A stretch of 64,000 bases of DNA from Phorcus lineatus. Lineage: Eukaryota; Mollusca; Gastropoda; Trochida; Trochidae. A program made the position numbers and the translations under genes. The notes beneath the pieces are model-generated. The model had not been told where the DNA came from. It did not search any database and saw only the letters and a list, made by a program, of their open reading frames with translations. This document shows, in pieces, positions 50,540 to 63,400 of the stretch (positions are counted from its first letter, which is position 1; each line of letters starts with the position of its first letter). The stretch lies in the NCBI GenBank assembly GCA_921293015.1, contig OV121091.1, forward strand, positions 33,836,839-33,900,838. Reading direction: 5' to 3'.

Positions 50540-53500
50540 TCCCTAAGACCAAGGTACTGGATATTCTGAACGATGCCAGGAAGTCGAAAGACTCTTCGCC
50601 CTCTTCTTGCTAAGGATATCGAACGAGCAAATCGCATATCCAGTAAATCTTCAAACAGAACAACACCTGTAATAATACGGATGAATCACTGGATAGATGG
50701 CATTCTGTGAAGTTGAGAAGCATACTTAAAGAAAAGAATATCGGGATTGCCAATGACATGACCAACAATCAAAGACAGGAGTCACAGAGACTACGAAGTG
50801 AGAATCCCGACACTCGATTTTACTATAAAGGGAACAAGCTGGTACGGGAATAAACGTAGACAAGAGACTACGCAGTAGGATCGCGTGTCTCAGACTGAGA
50901 GGGAGACGAGCGACCATAAACAGGATGAGAGACCCAGACGAAATCTCAGATCCACCACCCAAACCTCTGACAGGGAACACTTGCGGCGTGGCCAGGGCTA
51001 TGTGACGTCACGTAAGGATTTCCAGGCGCTTCACATAAACAACTATGATTCACGGGGACAGGGTGATAATGATTGTGTCAGTTTTGTGAGCCATATATTT
51101 TGGAACATTTCCGGACTCTTTCAGAAGCTTACCGATATTGACTTCTGCATTTTTATACATTCCTTTGATATTGTTGGACTCACGGAAACGTGGTGTGTAA
51201 ATTTAGAAGAAGAAAACTTCTTTAAAGATTACCAAATAATTAGCAAAGATGCAGATAAGCTGTTTACATGTGGCAGGCACTCTGGTGGGATTCTGGTACT
51301 AGTTAAAAACACTTAAGCAATCATATTAAATGGCTTAAGATATCAGAAAATGCTGTTTTTATTTTATTTGACAAAACTTTATTCGGACATGATCATGCAT
51401 GTGCTTATCTATCCAACCAGAGGCCTCAACATGGTACGACAAGTTAACTGCACAATGTAGAAATGGTATTACTGTTTTCCAAGAAAATCTGTTTGACATT
51501 TTAGCAGTTATTGACCATATTAATGTATTATGTGGAGGTTATTTTAATGCTAGAACAGGTACTAAATGTGATTTTGGAGAGGATGATATTGAATATACTG
51601 AGAAACACGGCAATTCTATGTGGGATTTTTTAGTAGACTTATTTAATCTAGAACGTTTTTCTTGTGACAAAATCGTAAATAATTTCGGGAAATGTCTTTT
51701 AGTTTTATGTTCAGTTTTAAACATTCATTTTATGAATGTGAGTTGCAATAGGGATAAACATATCGGAGACTTTACATTTTTAGGTGTGAATGGCGCTAGT
51801 GTAATTGGCTATTTCAAAGCTTCGTCCCCATTGTTTGACAATGTCATTAAGTTTGGTATAGAGTCTCGCCCTGAGTCCTCACACCTGCCTGTTACATTGA
51901 AATTACGAGCGCTTCAGAAACGACCGTTGTCACCCGGTAAACCAGATCATAATCCAAAATCATTCAGATTCATTTGGGATAATAACGAATTGCAAACATT
52001 TAGAGATAATCTATTTTCTGATTCTATTCAGAAACTATTTGACAAAGCTATCGATTCGGCAATGACGAATATTGATACAAGTGTGAATTACTTAGCAGAA
52101 ACCTTATGTTTAGCTGCCTCGAGCTTTAAGAAACAACTTGGAAAAAGTAGGAAAAATCAAGTTTATGGTTTGACTCGGAATGTTACCGCTTGAAAACAGA
52201 CAGATGTAGATCTTTAAACCATTTTAGGAAAAATAAAACTACTGAAAATCTTCATGAGTACCATAATGTTAGAAACAAATATAGTTCAACTTGTAAACGA
52301 AAGCAGCAGGCATATTTTAAAAAATGACAACAACGTTTAGAAATAGTATCAATAATTCTTAACAATTCTGGTCTGAACTAAAGAGTTTAGGAAACCATCG
52401 TAATACAAATGATATCGATACAAAAGATTGGCATGATTACTTTAAAAATTTATTTTCAGCTTCCGATATAAATGATAATTTCTTTGAACAAAGCAAAGCA
52501 AAGCAAAGCTCCACAACAAATCGACCCAGAAACGCATTCGTTTAATGAGATGCTAGGTTCACCTATTAGCAGAGAAGAAATCCTGAATAGCATAAACGAT
52601 TTTGAATGTAATAAAGCTCCGGGTATAGACGATACCCTCCCTGAATTCTTTAAAAATTCAACTGATATTTTGCTACCATATTTGGAATTATCATTCAATG
52701 TGATTTTAGACAATGGAAAGTTTCCTGAATCATGGTCCATCGGAATTATTGTTCGGATCCATAAACAAGGTAGGAGACAAGATATGAACAACTATAGAGG
52801 AATTACCCTTCTTAGCATCTTCGGCAAAATATTTACCTATCTTATCAATAAAAGACTATTTTTTTGGGCATAATCTTTAGAACAAAATAAACGAAGAACA
52901 AGCGGGATTCAGAGAAGGATATTCAACCATCGATAACATTTTCACTTTACAAACCTTGATTCAAAAGTATTTGAAAACAAAGAGGGGGGGGGGGGGGGGG
53001 GGGGGTTAATTTTATGTATTTTTTGTTGATTTTGCAAAAGCGTTTGACACAAATGAAATACACAAACTATGGACGCTAGTAAGATCGCAAAGTCTCAGTA
53101 AGAAAATGAAGAAATTATTATGTAGTATTTACGAGATTTACGAGAATGTCAAAGTATATGTTCGGAATAATAATGATATGTCTGATACCTTTACTAGTCA
53201 CTTGGGAGTTAGACAGGGCTGCATACTAAGCCCGTTTTTATTCGCTATCTTCATTAATGAATTAGCCATTCAGATTAGGAAGAATTCTACCCATGGTATA
53301 CAGCTTCATCCAGATATATCGGAATTATTTTTATTATTATATGCAGATGATATTGTACTTTTTATTTCCAAGCGTAATGGGTCTTCAAAGGCAAACATAT
53401 GAACTAGAAAAGTATTATGATGAATGGAAACTAACAGTTAATAAATCGAAATAAAATGTTATGGTATTAAAAAATGGGGGGAAATTATCAAAAACGGAAA

Positions 53501-54592
53501 AATGATATTTCAAAGAAGAGCGACTGGAGACAACGTCACTTTATAAATATTTGGGTGCATTATTCAGCAAAAACCTTTCATGGAAAAACCATTTCAACCA
53601 GGCAGCAACCCAAGCAAAAAAGGTGTTTATTGCTATCTGTAAACAAACCCATATCTTAACTGATCTCTCATACCAAACCTTCTTTAAAATCTTAGATAGT
53701 TAAATAAAACCATTATTATTGTATTGGTCTGAAATATGGGGTTTACAAAATATATATATAATTGAAAAGGTTCATCTATTTGCATGTAAATAATATCTGG
53801 GAGTAAAATTAAGTACACCTATTGTTATGGTTTATGGAGAACTAGGAAGGTTCCCTTTTTATATCTCTGCCTCTATAAATGCAGTCTCATAAACGAATAC
53901 AAAAAAAATGTTATAATATGATGTTATTGTATGACGAGAATGGACAAAGAAATTGGGTTTCCCAGGTTAGAATTTTTTAATTTCCTATTGGCTTTGGAAA
54001 CATTTACATTTGGAATGATCCATATGTAGAATGTCAATCACTATTCATTAATTCCCTAAATGTTCGACTTAAAGACATTTGTCTTCAAACATGGTGTGAT
54101 AAAAATCCTTTGTCAAGTAAATGTTTTTACTATTCACAATTTAAAAAACGACATATTCAAGGAAACCTACCTGTCATTTATTGATATATAAAAATTAGGA
54201 GATCACTAGCACGCTTTCGATGCTCTTCACACGATTTATTAATGGAAACTGGTAGATATAGAAATGTTAAAAAGGAAGACCGAATATGTACACTTTGTAC
54301 TTTAAATGAAATAGAAGACGAATACCATTTGTTTTGTCCAGTGTATAATGCATTACGATGTAAGTATATATAACAGTACTACTATGTCCATCCAAGTATT
54401 ATGAAATTCTATAATCTAATGAACAATAAAAATCAAATTACACTACAAAATCTCGCTATGTACATCTACAATGCAATGAACTACAGAACATATATCATAT
54501 CACTATAGTGCAAAGTGTTAAGTTATGTAAATCCCGACTACTTCTGTATATGAACTGAGGCCTCTTCAGTACCGAAATAAAGATTGAAGATT
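50540..54592 (+). pseudogene. Decayed LINE retrotransposon with ORF1, endonuclease and reverse transcriptase remnants
   Basis: Near 50560-50850 an ORF1-like segment reads DIERANRISSK and TTPVIIRMNHWIDGIL then NIGIANDMTNNQ, as in ORF1 proteins with an RNA-binding C-terminal domain. At about 51080-51900 an APE-type endonuclease is recognisable (FDIVGLTETW; HSGGILVLVKN; SSHLPVTLKL). Reverse transcriptase follows at 52550-53410: NKAPGIDDTLPEFFK, NNYRGITLLSIFGKI, FVDFAKAFD, HLGVRQGCILSPFLF and YADDIVLF. A Cys/His finger (CTLC...YHLFC) lies near 54290. The 3' end is gaaataaagattgaagattg. Stops and frameshifts are frequent and a G22 run (52984-53005) interrupts the RT. The CR1/Jockey superfamily is likely; the exact clade is not determined. 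Left border approximate. Confidence 0.85.
52984..53005 (+). repeat. G22 homopolymer inside the LINE reverse transcriptase
   Basis: Uninterrupted run of 22 G just upstream of the FVDFAKAFD block. It breaks the reading frame relative to flanking RT sequence. Length may be unreliable, since long G runs are hard to sequence. Confidence 0.9.
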
Positions 54593-54593
54593 G

Positions 54594-57010
54594 ATGTATA
54601 TATCCCATCTTACACAGAACATAGTTCACTGGCAATATAAAATGCAATATTTGGTATTGAAACCACTGAAGATTACAGAGGGCAACACATTTAAATGGAA
54701 CGGAATTGTACATGCACTGATCTCTATCAGTAATATTAACTAATACTAATTCCTCCCACTTCCAAAAATAGTCTTTGGAGTATTTGAGTTCCAAATTCAA
54801 TGTTGTTAGATTCGTGTGGTAATACTGTGTTCCTTTCAATGACTTAAGTAGGTGAAACATACTAGGTGGAATAATTGGAGTTTGAATCTTAATTATCTTA
54901 TCGATGTTTCACAATTTGGAGAAGTGTCTTATGGCTTTAGTGATGCCAAGATAGACAAGATAGTTAACTTTGGTATTATAGTGGCTAATAAAATTTTCAC
55001 ATGATAAGAGTATCATCTTCATCAAGTAGATCATTGATAAATATAATACCTTTGTCAAACCAATGTTGGTAGAAAACAGAGTTGTCATCAATAAGAAAAT
55101 TTTCATTTAGCAAAAGTATTTGTGCAGCAATAGCGTGAAATGATGTCTTTTGGTAGACTTGACAAATTTCATCCAAGCTTGAATGAGATCAATGTAAAAT
55201 CTGTTTCTAAAAGATGAGACCAAGTAAGATATAATTCTTTGGCTATTAATATTAAATATATGCAATGGATATATAGATTGTGTGTTTATATTAAATAATT
55301 GAGACCATTTGGAGTCTGATGTATATGCGCTTCTAATAACCGAGAGTTTTTGCGACTCTATGTTCACCTTTATGTTAGGGCATTTTATTCCCCCATCTTT
55401 TTTTAACAAGAACTATCTGCGATCTCTTTACTTTATCTGGTTTGTTGCCCCAAAGGAATTTAAAACATTTTGTTTTAAATCTATCTATTAGCGATTCTGA
55501 TGGATTTGGTAGAGCCGAGAAGAGGTGGTTTAGTTGAGTCAAAATTATGGATTTCAGGACTGTATTTTTACCTGGTGGAGAAATAGGCTGAGAAGACAAA
55601 ATCGACATTAACGTTTCACATTTCTTAAGTTTCGGAATATAGTTTATTTCTTCCATGTTATATAAATCCACACTAAATGATATGCCTAACAGTTTAAAAT
55701 TATCCTGTGTCCAGTCTAAGTGGCCATCTTCACATAGTTTCATTCTAGATCCAATCCAAATCAATTTGGTTTCATCAGTGTTTACCCTCAAGCCAGAGAA
55801 TCGCGCGAAAAATGTTTAAACCGCGAATACTGCATATAAACACTTTTCAGTTCCATCAAGAATACACCTTGTATCATCTGCATATTGGTATAACAGATGG
55901 TGAATGTTATCAATTTGAATGCCTTTTATATCTGGATTATTTCTTGCCATAATTGCTAGGATTTCAACGCAAATGAGAAACATATGTGGCGAAAGAGGGT
56001 CTCCTTGTCTGCAACCTCTTAAAATTTTGAAAAAACGACGTTCCATGCCTGTTAACAAGAACACTCGATTGTATATCGCAATAAAGGTGTTTATCAAGCA
56101 TATGAATGAGTCACCGAAACCAAAAAACTGCAAAGCTTTATTCATAAATTTCCAATCAACGGAGTCAAAAGCCTTTTCGAAATCGACAAGTAATGATAAT
56201 CCTGCTATTTTATGTTCTTCTGTACATTGAATAAGATCATATATTTGTCTTTTTATATCACCAATGTATCTTTCTGCCATAAATCCCTTTTGATCCTCGT
56301 TTATTATAAAGTCTAAAACAGATTTTATTCTGTTGGCAATCGTCATTGACGCAACTTTATAGAAAATTGATAAAAGTGAAACTGGTCTCCAATTTTTCAT
56401 GAATTGTTTTGGTTTGTTGTCCTTCGGTATACAGGTAATGAGCCCTTGTTTTGAGAGACGGACATTTTGCCATTTTTATATGCATAATTAATTGAATTTA
56501 ATAAGTATTTATTCAGGTCTAACCAGAAGTTAATCCATCTGGTCCAGGAGTATTGCCATTCTTTAGGCTTTTAACGGAGGTTAAAAGTTCATCCTTAGTA
56601 ATTTCTCCTTCAAGATTTTCACTCATGTCTTGTGACAATTTTGGAATATTCAGATCGGATAAAATTTCATTAAGGTTTATGTCTGATGTTTCTTTCCTGG
56701 TGTAGAGTTTTTGGTAAAATGATTTGATTTGATTTTTATTTCCCTATGTTCGTCTACAATTTTACCCTCAATAGTTTCTATTCTTGTAAATGACTTGTTG
56801 AGAAAATTTCTAGTTTCTAGATTTAGAAAATATTTCGAAGGTTTTTCTCCATATTCCAACCATGTTGCTTTTGATTTAACGATCATTCCTTGCACTTTTG
56901 CTTTTATCAGTTCTTCAAGGTCTTCATTTAGATATTCGATTTCTTTTAAAAGATCCATTTTATCGTTATCGTTTACACATTCATCTAAAGCTTTGTTCTT
57001 TATTTTTATT
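54594..57010 (-). pseudogene. Second decayed LINE, L1/Tx1-like, truncated at both ends
   Basis: Minus strand, high to low coordinates: ATWLEYGEKPSKYFLNLE (linker before RT, about 56880), NWRPVSLLSIFYKVAS, DQKGFMAERYIGD, LLVDFEKAFDSVDW, GCRQGDPLSPHMF and YQYADDT (55816-56400). Then a post-RT region follows with ISPPGKNTVLKSI and FKFLWGNKPDKVKRSQIVL (55375-55791), WMKFVKSTKRHHF, and LQWFQYQILHFILPVNY (about 54650). No endonuclease region is seen beyond about 57010. The C-terminal part stops abruptly at about 54594, where the tail of the + strand LINE begins. Stops and frameshifts separate the blocks. Confidence 0.85.
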
Positions 57011-57399
57011 CATAAGAAATTTTAATTTTTCATAAATGTTATAACCAAAACTGTAGTGTCAACATAAAAACATAAGTGACGTGCCCACATTTTTGTATGT
57101 ATCCTTAGAGTAATCAGCACCGATTTTTTTAATATATATACTCCAAAACTAGCCATGTAATAAACTACAAACCTGTCAATGTTCATCTCTAACATGTTGA
57201 AATAACTATTTATTTCAACCCGATGAATTTTTTAAACCCATATACAATCAAATACTAAATATTCAAAGAATTGTTGGGGTTTGAATTGATAATTTCTACG
57301 ACGAAAGAGACATAAATTCATACTGCAGATAAAAACTCAACATTCGTCTGCAAAAGCATCAATTATAGTCAAGTTCCCAAAAGTTTCATGATTATTTAT

Positions 57400-57425
57400 C
57401 CCCCCCCCCCCCCCCCCCCCCCCCC
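57400..57425 (+). repeat. C26 homopolymer
   Basis: Uninterrupted run of 26 C outside any recognised element. The other long G/C run in the window lies inside the LINE at 52984, and shorter C runs occur near 50506-50523. Confidence 0.9.
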
Positions 57426-57969
57426 GAATAGAATTTTGAAATAGCCTATCTTTCAAATCCCTCACCCTCTTTCGTTCCCTCTTCTGAAGTATTCCGTCCG
57501 TTTTCTCTTCTGATATGGTTGACTGTCATGTCTCGCTGGATAGACGGGTAGCGGGTCTGTTATCATCTTCATCTGTTTATTTACTGTTTATTAAACTCTG
57601 TTTGTTGTTTTAGTTACTTGAATTAATGTCTATATGAAAATGGGGATTGAAGTCGGATACAAAACTGGGATATTTTATCTTTAACTCTTTCTTTAGAATT
57701 TCCTCATGGACATCAGAGCTGACACCAGTCTGAAATCAAACTCGATCATTATAATAATCACCAGGTACACCAACAACCAAACTTTCATTCACCTCGATGC
57801 AATAAATTCTGAGAAAATTGTTGGTGTTGCTTTGACTTGGGCGTTTGTTGAGTTCTTACTCTGTACAGACCATTACATAAACCCTCTTACTTGTTTTCTA
57901 GGTTTGTTATGTTTGGTGCCCTAGCGACCCTGGTCGAATATTATCAATTCACGGCTAAATTTTATTCAA

Positions 57970-58240
57970 TGTGAGGTGATTTGGGGTTTTACGTCACTTT
58001 TAAGAGCATTATTGCACAGAGAAAAACACCTTTTGTGGCTATTCATTGCGGTGAAACCTCCGAGAATCGGCTGGAACTAGGGAACCATGGGTCGCACTGC
58101 GCAGACATTCAGTGAAGTATTGCCCCAAAACCTTACTGCCAGTAGAACAGTTCTCTACTGCAGACAAAGTTGCCTTGTCAGGGGCGGGATTCAGACTACG
58201 GAAAGACTAACGATTCGGTATTGAGTTGGGTGCAGTTTCA
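57970..58240. repeat. Possible SINE-like molluscan repeat
   Basis: gatttggggttttacgtcac followed by gcattattgcac, then a segment containing ccgagaatcggctggaa and ggggcgggattcag. This resembles a common molluscan SINE that starts with a tttggttttacgccgctttt-like box and contains an aatcgaacccgg-like box. The match is from memory of the pattern only and is degraded. Confidence 0.3.
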
Positions 58241-59238
58241 TTAACAAAGATGTAAAACATTCTAATCAAGAAATACCTTTAAAAAGGCAAAGTTTGGGGC
58301 ACCCTAATTATGGAAGGAAATACTGTGATATGTAAGGGTATTAAAGAGGTTTAAGAGAATGTCACCTGATGTTGACGGCATGACATGCCTTCTTCTATAC
58401 TCAAAGTAATTGAAAACTTAAAAGGGCTAGAGTGAATACTTGATTTTTTTAATCTAATGAGATTCAACTGCGTCCGATCTATTACCGAAACACTAGAGGG
58501 AAGTAATGTCTAATATCATGGTCCTCTGAGAATTGCGACGGATTTTCTGTGTTTGGTAGTGAGTCATTTTAACGAGGTATTATTTGATTCATATTAACGG
58601 ATTCTAATTTATTTCGAATTTCCCTTTTAACAATAAAAGTTTCATTTCTGATATCCATTTTCATTAATGAAAAATTAGTTATGGTATCTTTATCATTTAA
58701 GCCACCAACTCCGTGTATTAGCGTCAGCAGAGTGCTGCTAATAACACGAAAGTTCGAATTAAAAAATAACACATTTGAAACTGTCCTATCATTTTCTCTG
58801 TATTTTGTTCAAACATATCTATGATACTTATCACAATCTTTTTAGAAGGTCATTAACTTTAAAATCTTCTTATTGATCTATTTATAATATCATTCATAAA
58901 ATATTTCGTTTATTTATTTATTTCATTGCATTTATTACAAGCACCGAAACTTAATCAGTGTTTGTTATAAAGCGACCGTTTGGTCGTAAAAACACAAGTT
59001 CTCTCAGGTAATTGTTAGTTTGAAATAAATATAAATATAATGATAAATATAAATGAGTTGAGATGAGGATAATACATGCACTGCATGTAGGTAGCCATAC
59101 TTACATATCAATTAAATTGAATGTTATAAAGGTAATGTTTGAGACTATAAATGTTGACTAGAATAAACTAAATACTCCAGAAATAGGCATATCCCAGGTG
59201 GTGGTCACAACGAATGCTGTTAAGGCGCAAACGCCGAT

Positions 59239-59704
59239 TTAAAGTGACACAGAGCATGTTTCATTAACTTGGTATGTGGCTTAATAAGAGCAAAACTATC
59301 ACATGACCTGCGTCAAGTTCAAATCGCCTACTAAAGTGGTATATGTATCTCATAAATAACAAAATTATGAAAATTCCTCTTTATGATTTTAAATAAAAAA
59401 ACGGCTATAAATATCAAGAAGTTGAAATTCTGCGTCCTGTTTACATGTATGTAAGTAATATGGCCTATTAATCAAAACAAATCCATATTTCTCGTTGTGT
59501 CTACTATACATAAGTTTCCAAAAATTACGTTTGAGTCATTTGCGCGCGTCATTGTCCGGTTTTCGATTATAGATCTCGACATTTTCCCGTTTTAATGTCC
59601 CTGTGTTAACTATTAAGCGTTGAGACGCTTGTTTTAAGAAACAACCACTGTAACACCATTTATGATGTATATATGACCCAACAACAAACCCAGTGCCCCT
59701 TTAA
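59239..59704. mobile_element. TTAA-flanked MITE family, full-length copy E
   Basis: TTAA at 59239-59242 and 59701-59704 enclose an element starting agtgacacagagc and ending cccagtgccccttt, a short imperfect inverted repeat. Length 466 bp, close to the 476 bp of the copy at 26139. The shared core lies around 59530-59575 (attacgtttgagtcatttg, ttgtccggttttcgatta). It is the best reference copy in the window because both halves align to the partial copies. Confidence 0.75.
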
Positions 59705-60402
59705 ACCATGCTCTTAGAAGCGAACGTAAAATATCATCAAAAGCAACACCACGAGCACTGCAAAACAAAGTAATATGCAGTTTAAACAGTTGCTCAGACC
59801 ATGTGGTACCTTTCTTAAAATAAAACGAGTAAATAGAGATGATAAATACTTTGGACATGAAGAAGAGATCTGCATTAATTCAGCTGAAAAATTACCTAAC
59901 CTTTTTTTCAATTATTATGCAAAAATTCCTCTGAGAGCCAATATCTTATAAATTAAAAACTTTTCCAGTGATCTTCCTCAAATTGTTAAAACGAATTTAA
60001 ATAATCATGTCCGCATCTAGGTGTCACGAATAGAAAATTTGAATATGTTTTTAGTCCTAATATTATCCAGGTTCAAAATAGCTGTACAATTATACACCAC
60101 GGAGCCCGTTATTCTGTGATGTAGGACTCAGGAGATGTAAACAGTAAACATTTCAACCCATTTTAAGTAAATTGGTACAAATGTAGGCCTAGATCCATGA
60201 CTAGGCTATACCGTTCAGGTATGACTCATATTTCGGAAGGTCAGAAAGAAAAGAGAAAATGCTTTCACGCGCTTGGATTTTTCATGTGTGGGATTAATAT
60301 ACGTGAAAATCGAGTAACTTATTGTCATTTCGTTAGACATGTTAGTTTAACGATGTTTAAAATTTTCTCATTCATTTTCCATGTCGCCCAAACGCAACAT
60401 CG

Positions 60403-60444
60403 CACTTATTCCCATAATGCTTTTCGGATGTCGTGGCCGGAAGT
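60403..60444 (+). promoter_or_regulatory. Proximal promoter motifs of DNAJB11 (ZNF143-like and ETS)
   Basis: ttcccataatgc at 60409-60420 resembles the ZNF143/SBS core ttcccagaatgc, and ccggaagt at 60437-60444 is a canonical ETS/GABP site, 7 bases before the start codon. There is no TATA box close by. This combination is usual for animal housekeeping genes. Assignment is by motif only. Confidence 0.45.
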
Positions 60445-60450
60445 GTAAAC

Positions 60451-63400
60451 ATGGCGTCGTCTGTATCATGGTGCTTCCTGACTGTCAATGTTTTGTTGAT
60501 GATTTTACAAGTATTAGGAGGGTGAGTAAAGTTTGTATTTATTACACGTTTTTAAAATTTATTTCTCTTTATTCCGCATATCTTTGTTTACGCTTGTAGG
60601 CATCATTTACGTATTTGAAATTACTTTCTTTGAACGAATCTAAAGCCGGTATGCGTGCTCAAATGTCATTGGCCCACGTGTATTTTCGTCTCACGTTGGC
60701 TATGCAGGAAGTGTTTGTTTATTAAACTCAATCTAAGTATGTAGTTTAATTCGTCAATTTAAAAGAAATGATGGTTTTTATTCTGAATTTTTAATAATGA
60801 TAGTGAATCTATTGGCAAAATTCCAAATGATAAGATTCATTTTGATGAGAGGAAATAGAAATCAATAGATCTGAAATAATTAGATCTAGATATTGAATAT
60901 AAAACAAGACATGTCCTTCTCCCCTGTATAAATCACTAATACTAAATATACTATACTAAGACATTTCATGGTACAAAATATCAGTAAATACATTGTATAT
61001 GATTAAGATAAGTTATGATTATATTTTATTAATAGATAATCATGTGAAACTTGAGATAGATCAGAATTTATCAACCTACTCTAAGGCTATGTTAGGTTTG
61101 CGTCCCTTGTAGTTATGAAGAATAGGATAGATTTACTTTATTGCCAAAAATTTGCTTCGATCTTTCTTTTCAATAAGGGCTTGATGCTCCGATAATACCT
61201 TAAAACATCCCAGGAAACTTTTTCAGCCATAATCAGGACATTTTTACTTAAAAGGACAGTCCAGTCAGGATGTAGTTTGCAGAAATAAAATTAAAGGTTC
61301 CATTTATTCCATTACATTGTTTAAGCCAGGCTGTGGGATTGCGGGATTCTATCGATATTCTATCCATACATATTGTTTATTTCAATTATGTAACATTAGA
61401 AGAATAGCGCCTTTTCTCATAACATTTAACCCAATGCAAGATGGCTGACTTTATGCTGATAGGTCAGGCTTTTTAAATTACCCTGTCGAGTTCTGAAGCA
61501 GTAAGCTAATGAATGTACCATGTATGAGGAGATGGATTTGGTAATGCTAAATTTATAACAGTACTTGTCAGCGCATACACAGGGATTTGAATTTAAATTT
61601 TGATGAAAATCTAGCCATCTTTTTAATTTTCAACACAATATTTTTAGTTAAGGCTTTTAATTGCAAGATGTCTTTTAAGAGATTTCCATGCCCAATTGTC
61701 TTAGAATTTTAATTGGGTTACACAAATCAAGGGTGGTTAATTTTAGTACATATTTTCCCAAGAGTGATTTGTGAAGAGTACCAGAACATTAGGCTCAGGG
61801 TGGCTGATGATGCCCTATGATGTGATTACATTTATGAAATTGAACATCCGAAAAGATGTAGGCCTTATAAGTTTCTTTATTTAAACATCATATATTGGCT
61901 TTCAGGAGGGATTTCTACAAGATTCTTGGCGTCAGCAAATCTGCGAATCTCAATCAGATTAAGAAAGCTTATAGGAAGCTTGCTAAAGAACACCATCCAG
62001 ACAAAAACCAGGATGATCCTGAGGCACAGTCAAGGTTTCAGGACCTTGGGGCAGCTTATGAGGTGACAATAAATTACTTAAATCAAGAACGAGCACAAAC
62101 AAATATTAAATTAAACCCCATAGTGTAGTAGCAGATCATTTAATATAATGACCATAAGATTTTTTAACAATGATTTATAAATCTTGATCGTAGCAATTAT
62201 TGACTAGTTATAAGTTACCTATTGAGTATACTGTTGATGAAACATATCGTAAGTAAACCATGTTTTCTTTGACAATTGATAATGGCCTGACTTTGCTGTT
62301 TGAACAGTTTTTATAATATTCTCAAATAAGTTGATGTAATTGTGTCAATAATGCTCATTAAATTCACTTATTCAGGTATTTCAAAGCCAAAATATATGTT
62401 TCAAGGCAAGCTGAAGCAAGCCAATCTGTTCTCATCTCAAGTGAATACTGACTTGTTCATCAATGTATATAATTATATATATAAATGATTGATTCATGTG
62501 AAGTCGTTTATTTGTTTTATCTTATGACTTATTTGATTTAGAATAGTTAATTTATGAAAAAGGTTATGTATTCACTACTTGTATATGAAAAAAATGACTG
62601 TTAATACACATGAGAACCATGATTGTCACTTGCACATTCACTAAGCAAGGTACATGCTGCTTCTTGTTGCAACGGTTGCTTTTGTCACTCATTGTTTCTT
62701 CCATATTTGTATTTATGCAAATATTTAATGGTTCCTTTAATAGTTCACAATGAAATGTTTGATCAGGTACTTTCTGACAAAGACAAGCGGAAGATATATG
62801 ATCGCCATGGAGAGGAAGGGCTAAGTAAGGGTGACATGAGTGGCGACCCATTCTCTAGGTAAGAAAAAATAACTGTGGTTGAATATTATCATCTCTGAGT
62901 CATTGTTAGGACCTGTTGTGTGATACAAATAAATGTACACTTGATTTTCAACCAAGCTGAAAAGCAATTTTCAATTATTTTTTAGGTGATTTTCATCTGG
63001 TAAGATTAAGGCACTATTGTACACATTATGAAGAAAATGTATATGCATTTAAGCTAAGTGACCTATTTTGGATACCTTAAGAATTCATTTTTTGGTATGA
63101 CTTGCTTGTTACATGTAATTAATGTTCAGAAAAGTGAGACTGACAAGGTCACTTAAAAATCTCAAAAAGTTTGATTTCAGAATTTCTTAAAGTGGCTTAA
63201 CTTGTAATGAGTGAAACTTTTGAACTAAGGATAAAAAAATTGAGGCATGTAGAATTTACTTTTTTTTTTATAGAGAGAAAACTTGTTGAAAATTAGGGAC
63301 GGAGCTACCTGTGGGGAGGGAATTATAATATTGATGAGGGCAATTATTTTCAGTTTCTTTGGCGACTTTGGCTTTGGGTTTGGTATGAAAGAACAAGAAC

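Larger units (their letters stand above)
57426..60402. other. Intergenic region before DNAJB11
   Basis: Holds a SINE-like repeat near 57970-58240 and a full TTAA MITE at 59239-59704. Two small phase-compatible open segments with splice consensus (57697-57764 and 57902-57974) are discussed as a low-confidence candidate. No other coding signal. Confidence 0.45.

Noticed and set aside
50455-50637. 60-codon minus-strand frame with Gly-rich segment
   Set aside because: Covers a C-rich low-complexity run and the start of a + strand LINE; most likely repeat-derived.
55919-56230. 103-codon plus-strand frame
   Set aside because: Antisense of the minus-strand LINE reverse transcriptase.
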